Positions 43,886-55,151 of a stretch of DNA of 64,000 bases are shown piece after piece. The position numbers were made by a program, and so were the translations under genes. The DNA is from Malachius bipustulatus (lineage: Eukaryota; Arthropoda; Insecta; Coleoptera; Melyridae), in the NCBI GenBank assembly GCA_910589415.1, contig OU342630.1, forward strand, positions 26,073,867 to 26,137,866, given 5' to 3'. The notes below the pieces were generated by a model. That model made no database searches and was not told the DNA's origin. It worked only from the letters and a program-made list of their open reading frames with translations. The number at the start of each line of letters is the position of its first letter. Position 1 is the first letter of the stretch.

Positions 43886-46800
43886 GTAACACGCCGCCCC
43901 CCTACACGTTGATTTTCTAGATCTGCTTTGGGTGTAGAACCTAACGTTGTGTTTCGTAGCTCTGAGATTCGTAATTGAGGTATGCCGGAAGCAAGGGAGG
44001 AGTTAAGGATTTTGCGTTCTGACGTTTGACTAAATTTCTTGATTCCGATTTTCGTTTTCTTTTTTACAAAATAATAAACAAATTAATTGTAGGGTGGGGG
44101 GAATTAATTTCATATTATCTTTCACACTCAGGGATTACTCCCATCATTACAATACTTTACTCATTACTTTATAAATTGTTGTTTAAGTGTTTGCTTAAAC
44201 ATTGTGTTTTGAGTCAACGATACACGAGTTCGAATATAAAGTGTCCCTTCTGGCAGCTGGGAAAACCGCTTTTACTTTCATTCTTGGAGGCAATGTGCAG
44301 CGCTGCCGCTTGTACTAAACGTTAGAATAGTCGTAGCTTACTTAGGCTCGTTTAGCGATTTTGGTTTGGCTCAAGATATGCTTCTTTTATTTGTAACTCA
44401 GGTTTGTGAGACCTGTTTACCTTAATTGTTTATTCGTAGATGTACTCTGAATTTGCATTGTTCGGGCGTAGCTTTGTTAGCAAGTAATGTTTTATTACCT
44501 CCCAGCAATATTCAGGTATGTGATAGTCCTTGGACTAGAAGTTTTGGTTTTTCGGATTTACTCTGAACTTGTATTCTCGGGCGTAGCTTGGTTAGCAAGT
44601 AATGTTTTATTACCTCCCGGCAAGATTCAGGTATGTGATAGTCCTTGGACTAGAAGTTTTGGTTTGTTAATGAAAAATTCCTTTCAATGGGATATTTTTC
44701 ATTCTGCGATACTGAACACATCTCTCGAGCGTTTTCGACATTATTATAGTGGATGGAATAGATATTTGAAGGCCCAGAGGCTATGTACCTAGCGACACAA
44801 AGAGTATTAAAGCGTAACATCGTAAAGACATTATTGCAAGCAATAATGCTATAAGACCTTTTTCTGCAGGGTAGTATTCCAACAATATTTATTTTATCTT
44901 CAGGAAAAAATGTGCTTTTCATGCATTAGTCAATTTTTATAAAATTGTCAATTAAGTACCTACATATTATTACACTGACAAGGATTTATGACGGGAAATT
45001 AATCCCCTGCTTTAAAACAAGCGCCTATTAGGTACATAAAAATGTAAATCAAGTTAAGTTGTTTCTTACAGTTTCTAAATTTTGAATTATACCTATAGAT
45101 ACGGTCCTGGTCAGACACCCGTCTCTATTTACTTTTCAATGTTGGTTGTCCCTTAATCTCTTAAGTAAACATTGCAAGAAGATTTACGAGAGTTCAAATA
45201 TCTATTCCATCCACTATAACAGAATCATGATCACCTCTGATCAAATTACAGACCCCATTCCTTTATTATTGATCAGACGCAATAATTAGAGTGTTGGAAA
45301 ATTGGGCTTACCTACTCGTATAACCAGCATATTCGGGCGTAGCTTCTGAAGCAGGTGACCAACAGCACCTCCCAGCCGTGTTATCGAGAATTACCTAACA
45401 AAAGGAATCGGGATAACCAAATCAGTTTAGTGATTACGTTTCTCGTTAATGCGTCGTTGTTTGTGATTTGCACTTTAAGAAAAGCCTGAGCGCAGCTATG
45501 ACCACTCTATCGTTTTATTTATGTTAGTTTGAGCTTTTCGCATCATACATCGTTTTTTACGCAATTTTCGTGAACTTTCCTGACTTGTGGTTTGCTTTGG
45601 AGATTTGGCAACATGGGTTCGCCGGTCTATCTTTCAGGACACTTTACTACTTTTTACTACTTCTATTATTGGCCTTTAATAGATATTGCGGACTCGAGTC
45701 TCGTCGCTTCGTCAGAATACAAAGCTCCTTTATGGTTTGTTTACACTACATAATAGTACTACTGTTTACTAAATCTCTCACCAAATCAGGCATTACTATT
45801 ACTTTTCTACTTCTACTTGATTTATTTGGCGGGGCAATAGGAAACTTCTTATTTGTGATCGATCACGTGTTTGCAAAGGTGCAGGGATTTAGATCTTTGC
45901 TTTATATTTTAACGTCGGTTTATAATTTTTCTTCATTCAGGGTGTTACACAATAGCGAAGGCATTCCTCTCACTTTCTAAAGGTCGTATAATTTAAGGGG
46001 GCAGGTTGTTTTCTAATATCCGATCGATCCTACATCTGTGCTAAATAAACTCGGACTCTTTTATAAATCGGATGATTTGTGTATTGCGTTCGTGGTTAAC
46101 TTCCTAACTTGGAGTATTTCTGATGATGGATCGTTTTATTTATTCACAGGTTATTTTATTCCTGACCTGGGTTTATTTTCCTACTTTTCCTCCTAGCTCT
46201 ATCTCGAATTCCTATACAGGGAATTTATTCCTTTACCTTATGTTTTAACGTCGGTTTATTAGTCGGGCGTTTATTTATCGGGCGTTTATTTATCGGGCGT
46301 TTATTTATCGGGGCCGTCTTTCTTATTACGGTGCCGGCGATTGAGGCCGGTGTTTTGAATCGGGGTTCTTTCTTTTGCAGGCGGACGTGGTTATTTGCTA
46401 GAGACAGAAATTGTCCTTATGAATCACGGATTTCCCCTCGATTCTTAGCGAAACTAAATTCGAATCTTATGAATGGAGTGAATTAGAAAATGGGTTTTTT
46501 AATGTGTCAGCGTTTGAATTTCTCGCTTCTTCGAATAATCCTAATATTGCTCTTTAAGAGAAAATTCTAATTTTAGCAACGTGGGCGAAAACAGGAAAGT
46601 GCCTAATCGACTTTTATTTAGCGATCAAAAGAAGGAGCGGCGCGATACTCTCTAAGTAGTTTCCACCGGCAGGATAGAGGAGGAGATGGACAGCCTAGCA
46701 GCGATTGAAGTCGAAGCAAGACTGTCTAACCCTTTTCATTCGATGCGTGCTTTTATAGCCAGATTCCGACCAGGCTCTATTGTTTCTTTGGGCGCGAACG

Positions 46801-47030
46801 GTCTGCCGGCCGCTTTCTAACACGGCCTGCCCGCGTGATTTTTAAGTAACATAATGCAGTGGGAACTTTCCGTTCGGTTGATGTTTTGGCTTGTCGTTCG
46901 TGCCGCCTGTGTTAAAGAAGGCGAGTGACCTAGATTCCTTTCCTATTATACCTACTCAGGCCGACTATCCCGTGGATCTGAATGAGAGAAGAAAAAATTT
47001 TAATTATTTTACGTACCTGGGGCTGGTTTA
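43886..47030. repeat. Anonymous repeat-rich region, possibly an LTR-type element
   Basis: Composition changes to T- and G-richer sequence with less A. It opens TGTAACACGCCGCCCCCC and holds a roughly 115-bp tandem duplication (44461 and 44577; block TTAGCAAGTAATGTTTTATT), a third GGGCGTAGCTT copy at 45333, and four TCGGGCGTTTATT repeats at 46261-46312. No transposon protein is visible. A 136-codon frame at 45570-45980 is very hydrophobic but looks like a by-product of T-richness. TG at 43887 and CA before a GCAG copy at 47033 would fit a long LTR, but such a match is likely by chance. Confidence 0.3.
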
Positions 47031-47065
47031 TCTCAGCAGTTATAATAAAAATTGTAAAGAAATAA

Positions 47066-47071
47066 TTTATT
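47066..47071 (-). terminator. Polyadenylation signal of the lipase gene
   Basis: AATAAA on the - strand, about 33 bases past the lipase stop codon. This is a plausible 3' end signal. Confidence 0.6.
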
Positions 47072-47103
47072 TTAATGTAATTTAATGGTAAGCAAATAGG
47101 TAC

Positions 47104-47253
47104 TCAATATTTTTTCATAAGTTCGAGAAGGGGACTATAAATCATTTCTAATATATCATTTGCGAACATGGGATCTATGTGATTAAATTTTCTGTAAGGA
47201 ATTTCGAAATCGTACACTAAATTCGGTAGGAGTTCGATCAATTTTTTCGCCAT
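47104..47253 (-). CDS. Acid lipase, last exon (catalytic His)
   Basis: The terminal exon (50 codons with stop) after acceptor TTTTTTCAG. It reads MAKKLIELLPNLVYDFEIPY, then RKFNHIDPMFANDILEMIYS and PLLELMKKY-stop. The (K)FNHID motif carries the catalytic His of the alpha/beta-hydrolase triad in the lysosomal acid lipase family. The exon joins in phase 0 to 53743. The 6.5-kb intron between contains a MITE, a split MITE and a deleted LINE. Confidence 0.92.
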   Translation of the reverse strand: MAKKLIELLPNLVYDFEIPYRKFNHIDPMFANDILEMIYSPLLELMKKY

Positions 47254-47601
47254 CTGAAAAAAGAAAGTTCATCAAATTAAAACTAATATTCATTACGAGT
47301 ATTATAGTTAAATTAGTTAATTATTAGTATACTTGATGTTTCAAAAGGCGACCATAATGTCCATGGTCTTTGGAAGAATTATTTGATGAAAAATATAAAA
47401 GATAATGTTAATAGTTATAATCTAACAATTTCAGGAGCTTTTTCCCTATAGAACATTTCAATACGAAAAGTCGAAAAGTTTTGATTGACATTTGAATTCT
47501 CTTCTTTATGGTAAAAATTAACAACAAATTATTATTATTATTAGGACTGTTGCTGATTATTCATTTATTATTAATTAATGTTCTCTGACTTTGTTAGTGC
47601 A

Positions 47602-47720
47602 GTATATCGAAACTGCGGACACGGTTTCGGACACGATTGTTGTAGAGGATGTTTAGAAAGACAGTAAATTTACAACAAAAATTGTTTCCTCGGCTTCGTA
47701 CCGAAATGGATCGCACCTAG
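47602..47720. repeat. MITE family A, copy 3, left fragment
   Basis: GCGGACACGG, TTGTTGTAGAGGATGTTTAG and TTTCCTCGGCTTCG match the outer part of 10461-11050. The interior continues not here but at 51590-51665 (AGTCAAATTTAAACATCTTC, CACTGGCAACACACATAATT). The copy was therefore split by about 3.9 kb of later sequence. Confidence 0.55.
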
Positions 47721-48479
47721 GTAGGCTAAAAAAGAAATTTATATTTGTTTTTATTTTGATATCCAACAAAACCGAAAAAGCAGATAGTGATAGTGGATGT
47801 GCATAATTATATAAATGTATAGATATTAAGAAAATAGAGTGCGACAACGAGCTATTGCATTGGAGAAATTATTCTCTGCCTTCGAATTGAATATTCATGA
47901 AATAAAACGCCATCACTCTGGTGTTATTCTATCATCTAAAAAAAAAGCTATTGAACGGCCAGGAGTGTATAGAAACTAGCCAGATGTGTACAGGAATGTG
48001 GGGTGTTTTGCTGAACCGGTTGAAGTATAAAAGGATGACCTCGGTGAGGGCCCGGGTGGAAAGTTACATTACAGCAAGTGAATCACAGCATAATAGAAAA
48101 TTGAGAAAACCTACGGTAGCGAAAATTAGCCAATCAGTAAAACAAATAAACAGACGTCAGCAGCCAAAATTTCGTAAAGATTCCTACACGGGAACCAGGT
48201 TACAACACGCCATGAAATTAAGCCGGGGCGTAACCGATAGGTAGGTACAAAGGAAAACACGCGAATGCGTCGGCCAATTCTATAAAATTTTTAGATAATT
48301 CAGGTTCAGGATAATTCCGAGCAGTAGCCGCGGACCCAACATGGTAAGTTCCGCGATAACAGAGATACGATTCAAATAAGCACACCAAAATCCTGGATAT
48401 CAGACCAGCGTCAGTAGAGCTCTTTTGTTAATCGGTGGTTCATCGGAAGTAGGGCACCGCGGGCCGCCGCATTTATATA
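47721..48479. other. Left part of the sequence that splits MITE copy 3
   Basis: No recognised protein. It has a GTATAAAAGGATGACC TATA-like word at 48026 and a GC-rich stretch just before the 48480 element. Together with 49674-51589 it would be a roughly 2.7-kb element of unknown type. Confidence 0.3.
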
Positions 48480-49673
48480 CAGGGTGTCCCAAAATTCCAT
48501 GGACATGGAGCAACCACAGATTACTGCGGTAAAAAAAAGTCGCTCGAACCAAACTTATCTCTATACCAAAATGCTTCGTTTGTTCGTTAGAGGGCTTCAA
48601 AGTCTTTTGAAAATTTTAGTTTTTTTGAAATAGCTCAAAGTCGGCTGATCCCAATTCGATGAAATTTGGTAGGTAAATTTCTTATTAAAAGTACTAATTT
48701 CTGATGTAAATGATAATTTGACGGAAACCCGGGAAGGGTTAAACTACCCCTACCCTCCATTAAAATCGATCGTATTTGTTGATAGGTTAGCAGGAACGCT
48801 GTTCATGTTTTTTTGTTTGAAAGATACATCGTTTTAGCCCATTTTTTGTCTCTTACAAAAATCTGTATCTTTCCGAGGTGCTATGTGATAAAATAAATTA
48901 GTCGATGGTACCTAACCAAAATTTTATTTCCTTCTTTTAATTTGAAATCAAATTTCCAATTGTCAGGTGATTATTTGATCTAATCTCATAAAAGATGTTT
49001 AGTATGGTTCAGTTTTTTTTTCAGGTGTTTGCAAACAGTTTTTTTCAAACGCAGTAAACAGTTTGCAAAACGACGAGGTTCCAAGAAAAGTTCAAATCAT
49101 GTTTTTGCGATGGATGGAACTTTCTAAGGTCCAAACCGGCGCCCACATAGAGCATCTTTCATGAGATTAGATCAATGATGATTAATCACCTGACAATTGA
49201 AAATTTGATTTCAAATTAAAAGAATGAAATAAAATTTTGGTTATCATCGTCTAATTTATTTTATCACATAGCACCTCGGAAAGATACAGATTTTTGTAAG
49301 AGACTAAAAATGGGCTAAAACGATGTATCTTTCAAACAAAAAAACATGAACAGCGTTCCTGCTACCCTATCAACAATTACGATCGATTTTAATGGAGGGT
49401 AGGGGTAGTTTAACCCCTTCCCGGGTTTCCGTCAAATTATCATTTACATCAGAAATTAGTACTTTTAATAAGAAATTTACCTACCAAATTTCATCGAATT
49501 TGAATCAGCCGACTTTGAGCTATTTCAAAAAAACTAAAATTTTCAAAAGACTTTGAAGCCCTCTAACGGACAAACGAAGCATTTTGGTATAGAGATAAGT
49601 TTGGTTCGAGCGACTTTTTTTTACCTCAGTAATCTGTGATTGCTCCATATCCATGGAATTTTGGGACACCCTG
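48480..49673. mobile_element. 1.2-kb TA-flanked palindromic element
   Basis: Ends CAGGGTGTCCCAAAATTCCA and complement. The arms of over 500 bases are almost perfect inverted copies (GGAAACCCGGGAAGGGTT and complement; TACAGATTTTTGTAAGAGAC). The spacer is about 130 bases. No transposase frame. The high arm identity implies a young insertion or strong conservation by hairpin correction. Confidence 0.75.
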
Positions 49674-51589
49674 TATAGACAAATGAGATCTGATCGGGAT
49701 CGGAGGACCGAGATCAGATCCCTGTAACCCTTGGTCGATGAACGAGATAGCTTAGGGCACATTCTAGATCTACCAATCCTTTCTTAGAACCGCGAGCACT
49801 TCCTTACATAAAAATTGCAAACGAGACACTCTACGCAGTTTTTCCTTTCTAACGGCGGAATACTTCAGCGCGTGATCAGTTAGCACAACTCTCTCTTTAA
49901 AACAAAATGAAAATAAATTTTGGTTAAACAAAGGCGCAAACCTTTTTGATTAAGTAAAATGGCAACTAAGAAACGGGTGGCATCACCCAATAATAATCCT
50001 TCATTACGTCAAGAAATGAAAAGACCGCGGAAGGAAATTGACTAGACTAAACCCATGTTTATGAGTTAATAACCTGTAAATAAGTAAAATGGCTCATTGT
50101 TAGAAATAATTCACATTTAAGTGAAGCTTTTAGAATTAATATTTTACAAAATTATTTCAATTTCTCTAAAATTTCCTGTTCCCTTAGTATAAATATAATG
50201 TAACAATGGTGTAGGAGGAGGAAACCGGTCTCTCTAAATTATACGACTTCTTGAAAGTAGAAGTGACAAGTTCCTTTCTATTGTAAAGCACTACGGCAGG
50301 AGATCGTAGTACCTACACACGGTACCGTTACACCCTCAGATATTGTATAGGACAAACCAAGGCAGGGTTGTCAGGTATAATCTCTGCTCCTTAAATACCA
50401 GGAAATTCAGTATTCGGAATAAATTTCACTGCCTTACGAGGCTAGGTAGAACAACCTACGGGCAGAATAAAAATCAGTACTGTCAAAACAGGTATAGGGT
50501 AAACTGGACCACGGTGGGGTCGATGGCTGGTATCAATGCAAATGCACTCCCGTAAACAAGCCGGATCCAGTAGGTACCACATTAAAAACTCCAACATTTC
50601 TATCAGTACTGACTACATAGGGGTAGAACTGGACCACGGTGGGGTCGACGGCTGGTCTCGTCACAATTGTACTCCTGTAAACAAGCCGGCTCCAGTAGGT
50701 ACCAAATAAAAAATTCCAGCATTTCAATTTTTAACCAGGTAGCCCACAGGGGCAAGAGGCAGTCAAAAGGTCAAAACAAACTAAACAAACAAGGTATACC
50801 AAATAACAATTAAATGAGTTATCATACAGGTCATAAGTAAAACTAAACGGAGGTGAAACAGTTCGCTCCCCCAGGTAAATCAACTGTGAAAATAATATCA
50901 TTAAATAGAAGAGAATTGGAAGAAACGATTTTATAATAGATGAAACGGAATTAATATTCATAAGAAATGACAACCCCGCCCTCGAACTAGAAACTCGACC
51001 AGCGAAACCACCTAACCCGGTCCCACGCTTCTTCAAGGCCCGAAAGGTAGACCGTGGGCCGAACTTGCCGCCGGTTCGTCTAGACGAAACATTCAATCAG
51101 AGCGCGCTATTCTGGGCGATGCCGCTAGCTGTACTGTATGTACGAGATCTACACATAAATTGTAGAAGGTAAATTTACACACGATATTTTTGTATGAGGA
51201 ATTAACTTTGTAAATCAGACAAATACTCCCGAAGTAGTCCGGGTAACTTGTTGTTAGGCAGTCTGAAAAATGAATGAAACAACCAACAAGAAATGTCAGT
51301 TATTTACTCCGCCTTTCCGTAAGAAATTCAAATCAGTCGAGACATAAGAATAATCCAGGTTACATTGAGACACAGCATGTTCTTTTCCCCTATTCATTTC
51401 AGTCATTCTAATCTTGGCATACCTCAATCAAAGATCAGGGGTGATTACGGTAAATATAGGAGAAAAACACAACGGTCGTGGGAAGGTTAGGGAAAAGACG
51501 ATCACCGTTGCTTTTCGGAAGATATCAACAGGCCTGGGTGCAAAAAGTTAAAGTACCGAGCTATAAAGTTTCGTTTTTCGAGAATTTAA
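49674..51589. other. Anonymous sequence with tandem duplication
   Basis: No recognised protein. A roughly 125-bp duplication lies at 50473-50730 (ACTGGACCACGGTGGGGTCG at 50503 and 50628; AACAAGCCGG and CCAGTAGGTACCA in both). A TATAAATATAATG word is at 50191. The - strand frame 50731-51096 has no family resemblance. Confidence 0.35.
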
Positions 51590-51718
51590 ATCAACACGGC
51601 AGTCAAATTTAAACATCTTCCACTGGCAACACACATAATTTCACATAACTATTACAATAGTGTTTTTTTTTTAAATTTATATTCGTTAATAAATATTAAT
51701 AAATTTATAATTTACATT

Positions 51719-52940
51719 GTATTGTATTTGTATTTGTATTTTTGAGGGTGATTAAGTTACTGCGACCTAAAAGATCTATTGTATCCCCTCTACTGTGCTT
51801 CGCCTGGTGTGGAATCCCTTTAGTGAAGCACCCTCTCCAAGTCCGTTTCCTTGAGAAACTTCAGGATTTTGAGAGGATCAAGGTCGGGTAAGTTCCCTGC
51901 CTCTAGCTGGTGATGGCCCAGAACATTACTTCTTTTGAGTTCTATCGCATCGCAGTTGAGCAGCAGGTGACGTGGTGTCTCGTCACCTTTCCCGCAGAAT
52001 CTGCAGACGCCATTTTCTTCTATGTCTAACTTCCTCAGGTGTTCCTTGAGCTTGCAATGTCTCGTTAGGAATCCCGTCAGTGTTCTGTTAATTCTCTCGG
52101 TTAAAATTCCCGAGAAGTTCTTTGGATTGTCTCAACCCCGAGAGGTTCCTCCAATGAGTTTCTCTCAGTTTTCTTCTTCCTTTTGGAATTCTGCTTGAAG
52201 AAAGTATCTTCGAAGCCACAGAATGGTTCTGGTCCTATGGAAGGGTGTCGATGCTCCTTTCCTTGCCAATGAGTGGGCATTCTTCTTGCGCTCGAGGTGG
52301 TCTCGAGCACAAGGATTGTTTAGATTGCCGACTGTCTTGACGGGTGACAAGCCCCGCTCGGTCAGCAGTCTGTTTTGCGGTGATGTCCCGCGATTTCTTG
52401 GTTTTTTATTTCTTACCATGGTTGATCCCACGAGTAGCTAGGGAAAGGTGTTCCACCTATGCAGAGCCCCGCATGCAAAGGTGAGGGGATTGATACAGTG
52501 GGGTGTCCCCTGGTGCCCCAAGGTTGAATCCAGTAGGGCTGGTCTTCTATCCAGTCACGGATCCCATCAGCCTGGACCCCCGCCTTAGGATTTAGGTTTT
52601 TTTAGTGAGGTTGTCTCCTCTTGGTTCCGGCGATTAAGCCGAGACCCCCGCATCTCTCTGTGCGCGGAACGTGACCACGACAACAGATGATACGGTATAT
52701 CAGATAGTCCACAGTCGGACATCTCTGGCGCCGTTTCCCCTAGTGCAGACCTTTAGTCACGACACGACAACCAGGTTAGGGGAGGTGGTCCGCGGCAGGG
52801 TTTTGAGCTACCAGTCTAGAATTTTACCTCCGACGAGCTTTATCACCACTGCTAACCTTACTCACTTACGCTCATTGTAAGGCCTTCCCCCTATCTGCCA
52901 CCTGGGGACGCGCCCGATGGGTACTCAACCGCACGGGTAC
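51719..52940 (-). mobile_element. Internally deleted non-LTR retrotransposon with intact ends
   Basis: Flanked by a perfect 10-bp duplication AATTTACATT (51709-51718, 52941-52950). On the - strand it opens with a GC-rich leader containing CCAGGTGGCAGATAGGGGG, like the LINE at 23060. It then runs into a frameshifted RNase H tail (LARKGASTPF, GPEPFCGF near 52270) and a C-terminal zinc module GVCRFCGKGDETPRHLLLNC, ending in FLKETDLERVLH-stop at about 51817. An (AAATAC)n tail closes it. Endonuclease and RT are absent, so the 5' and 3' ends are joined directly, like the short internally deleted LINEs of other insects. Confidence 0.75.
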
Positions 52941-52950
52941 AATTTACATT

Positions 52951-53742
52951 ACGAACTACTAAATTTAAACTCCAACTCAGAAACCATTCTCATTATATTT
53001 TCTCAGGCAATTTGTAAATGGAATAATATGCAGGGTGTCCTATTAAAAGAATAGACGATGCGATCATTACTGAACCAACGAACACTCCGTGTAAAAAAAT
53101 CTTACGTACGTAGATGAAACTAAATTAAAAAGCTACCTACTTTTACATTTTATTTTCACGACTAAAAAACTAAAGATTTATCGAATTTTTGTGGTCCTTT
53201 GCTTCCCCCCCCCCCTCACTATATATCTAATGATGTATAACGCGTTGGAAATCTGAAACCTCTGGAATCAAAAGTCTTGGAAAGCAAAAGGAACACAAAA
53301 CTGTAACTTACGCAATTTTTTTTAAAGATTTTTTCTTAGTGCATAGATTATTTTATATGCTTTACGTGAGAATTTTGCCGCATTTTATTAAAAAAAAAGA
53401 TTCTGAGAATCGGGGCTATGATGTATCATTTATGTAAAAAAATACATCTAAAATGTGATTTTGAAAATTAAGTACATTACATATTACGTATTTTGGTTAT
53501 CTATTTTTGATTTCACGTAACTGTACTTTTTTACATAAACGAGGCATATTTGCCTAAATTTTTTAAAATTTATTACTCATATTACTTTGTGATTTAAAAT
53601 TTTGGTTGATCAAACATTAAAGTCAGAAAATATTATTTCTGTGATTTTTATATTGATGCGTGGACCGCGCATCAATAATAAACATAATACGATGCCTGAT
53701 CATAATTTTCATAAAATAATTTGATTAATCAGAAACACTTAC
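52951..53742. other. Lipase intron with one element end
   Basis: CAGGGTGTCCTATTAAAAGA at 53032 followed by GATCATTACTGAACCAACGA resembles the arm ends of 13800-16595, but no inverted partner is seen. A C-run lies at 53206-53215. Confidence 0.45.
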
Positions 53743-53885
53743 CCTGACAGAAATGTAGATATCGTTTTTACCGTAATAAATAGCTGTTGGTACTGAAACT
53801 AGGCTTAGATTATAGATGGGGGGCGAGAGGGAGCCGTAAGTATCTAGATTTCCATTCTTTCCAAAATCATATTGGCGAAAAACTC
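53743..53885 (-). CDS. Acid lipase exon (catalytic Asp)
   Basis: A 143-bp exon between TTTTTTCAG and GTAAGT on the - strand. After completing a Gly codon it reads VFRQYDFGKNGNLDTYGSLS, then PPIYNLSLVSVPTAIYYGKN and DIYISVR. FRQYD.G...N...YGS..PP.YNLS and YYG.ND are family hallmarks, and the Asp of ND is the expected triad acid. It is in frame with the exons on both sides. Confidence 0.93.
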
Positions 53886-53943
53886 CTGAAAAAAGTACCT
53901 AATAACCAATAATTAATTATTGTATTGGCAATGCTATACAAAC

Positions 53944-54028
53944 CTGAATGGATTATTTGAGCAAAGTGGATAATTTGTCGAACAGCAACATTATTTGGAA
54001 AATTTGTTAGAATTGCAGTTAATCTTGT
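53944..54028 (-). CDS. Acid lipase exon (TRLTAILTNFP...HFAQIIHSG)
   Basis: An 85-bp exon after acceptor ATATTTCAG, ending CAG|GTTTGT. It reads TRLTAILTNFPNNVAVRQII and HFAQIIHS. It matches the usual T.LP..L...P.G.S..Q..HY.Q.I.SG segment, but the P-A-G of many lipases is PNN here. The exon is only 58 bases from the next one, so that intron is tiny. Confidence 0.9.
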
Positions 54029-55014
54029 CTGAAATATTGATTGTGCATAAATATCTTAAACCGCTACCAAAATTTGGATAATGAGAGGTGATCACGCTGT
54101 GAATGTTACGTATTGATTTTGATCGATTACAAAATATAAAGCAATGAATATTAGGTACCGTTCGATTAACGCACTATTATTGATAGTTGAAAGAAGTACC
54201 TACTGTATTAGACTGTAATAAAGCCGTTGTATTGTGTTTGTAGTTTGTAGTAAAAGTGTATATTTAATAAGAACTGTAAAAAGGTAGTATTTTACTGTTT
54301 AATGAGAACTATAGCGAGGAGGGATGGATTCTTGCGATATCCAGCTTATTGCTTTTCTGCTGAGATGTATATCACTGATATGGCTAACGTGTACTGCATC
54401 GGTAAATTTTACCTATCTGATAAATTATGTTTAACCACCTTGATCCACTTTGAGCTGGGTCGTAAGTGTTTAGATCCCATTACGTCGAAACTATAGATGA
54501 GACCGAGGATGAGACCTATGCATGATTTATTAATCTTTTCCAAAATTGAGGTAGATGGGCATTAGATTACATAATTACTTAAGACTATAACTGATGCTTG
54601 GTTGACAAGAATGCGAGTTATTCGAATAATAAAATATTGTCCGCAGCTGTCGGCCGATTCAAACCTCTCTGAAAACAATCCTTAAAACTGAAACACCTCT
54701 TATCTCAAATAATTAAATGAGAGCTCCTTGAAGTCATTGCTGCAGCTACTGAAAATAAATTATTACCTATAGGAAATTCTAACCTGTCTCATTGACTGTA
54801 ATAGTTGGTGAGTTCGGTAGTGTAGATAATTTTCTTTAATGAGGTGTGGTATGAAGGCTGAAAACTGTGAGGTCTCGAGTTACAGAAAACGAAGGTTTCC
54901 ATGTAAGATTGATTATTTGTCACGGGACACGGGAATATGATCGCGACTCCGGCTTGGATCGTCAAACTGGCTAATTGGTGTAACCTTAGAACGGCAGTTT
55001 CACTTTCATGAAAC
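54029..55014. other. Lipase intron, unassigned
   Basis: AT-rich sequence without an exon, palindrome or repeat that I recognise. Confidence 0.4.
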
Positions 55015-55151
55015 TATAACAATTAAATACGTCATCATATACACTGTGTTGCATAGGAAAGGTATAATAGGAGAAACGCTACAGAGAATGTTAACAAGGA
55101 TCCAACTCTGGTTTAAAAGTTGATAGTTTCCTAGGAAACTGGATAAGTATT
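55015..55151 (-). CDS. Probable acid lipase exon (LGNYQLL...ILCSVSP...LCNTV)
   Basis: The - strand reads YLSSFLGNYQLLNQSWILVN, then ILCSVSPIIPFLCNTVYMM. It fits the family segment G.YEFLP....L..I...C......LC.NVLF in order and spacing, including two cysteines. Start: acceptor TTTCCTAG joins the GTGA|GTAAG donor of the previous exon in phase, and the residue count then agrees with the family. End: uncertain. A phase-0 junction is needed, but only weak GTTATA or GTTTCA donors exist, and about five residues of the usual GYD..QLN stretch would be missing. Either the exon is atypical or the gene is decaying. Confidence 0.55.

Noticed and set aside
45570..45980. 136-codon hydrophobic frame as a membrane-protein gene
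   Set aside because: T-rich sequence gives Leu/Phe-rich frames by chance. There is no recognisable family, splice sites or start context, and the region is a repeat-rich anonymous block.
46255..46315. CRISPR-like array (TCGGGCGTTTATT units)
   Set aside because: Units are head-to-tail without unique spacers, in an animal genome; it is a short tandem repeat.
50731..51096. 121-codon frame on the - strand
   Set aside because: No family resemblance; it lies in anonymous sequence next to a tandem duplication and has no transcript signals.
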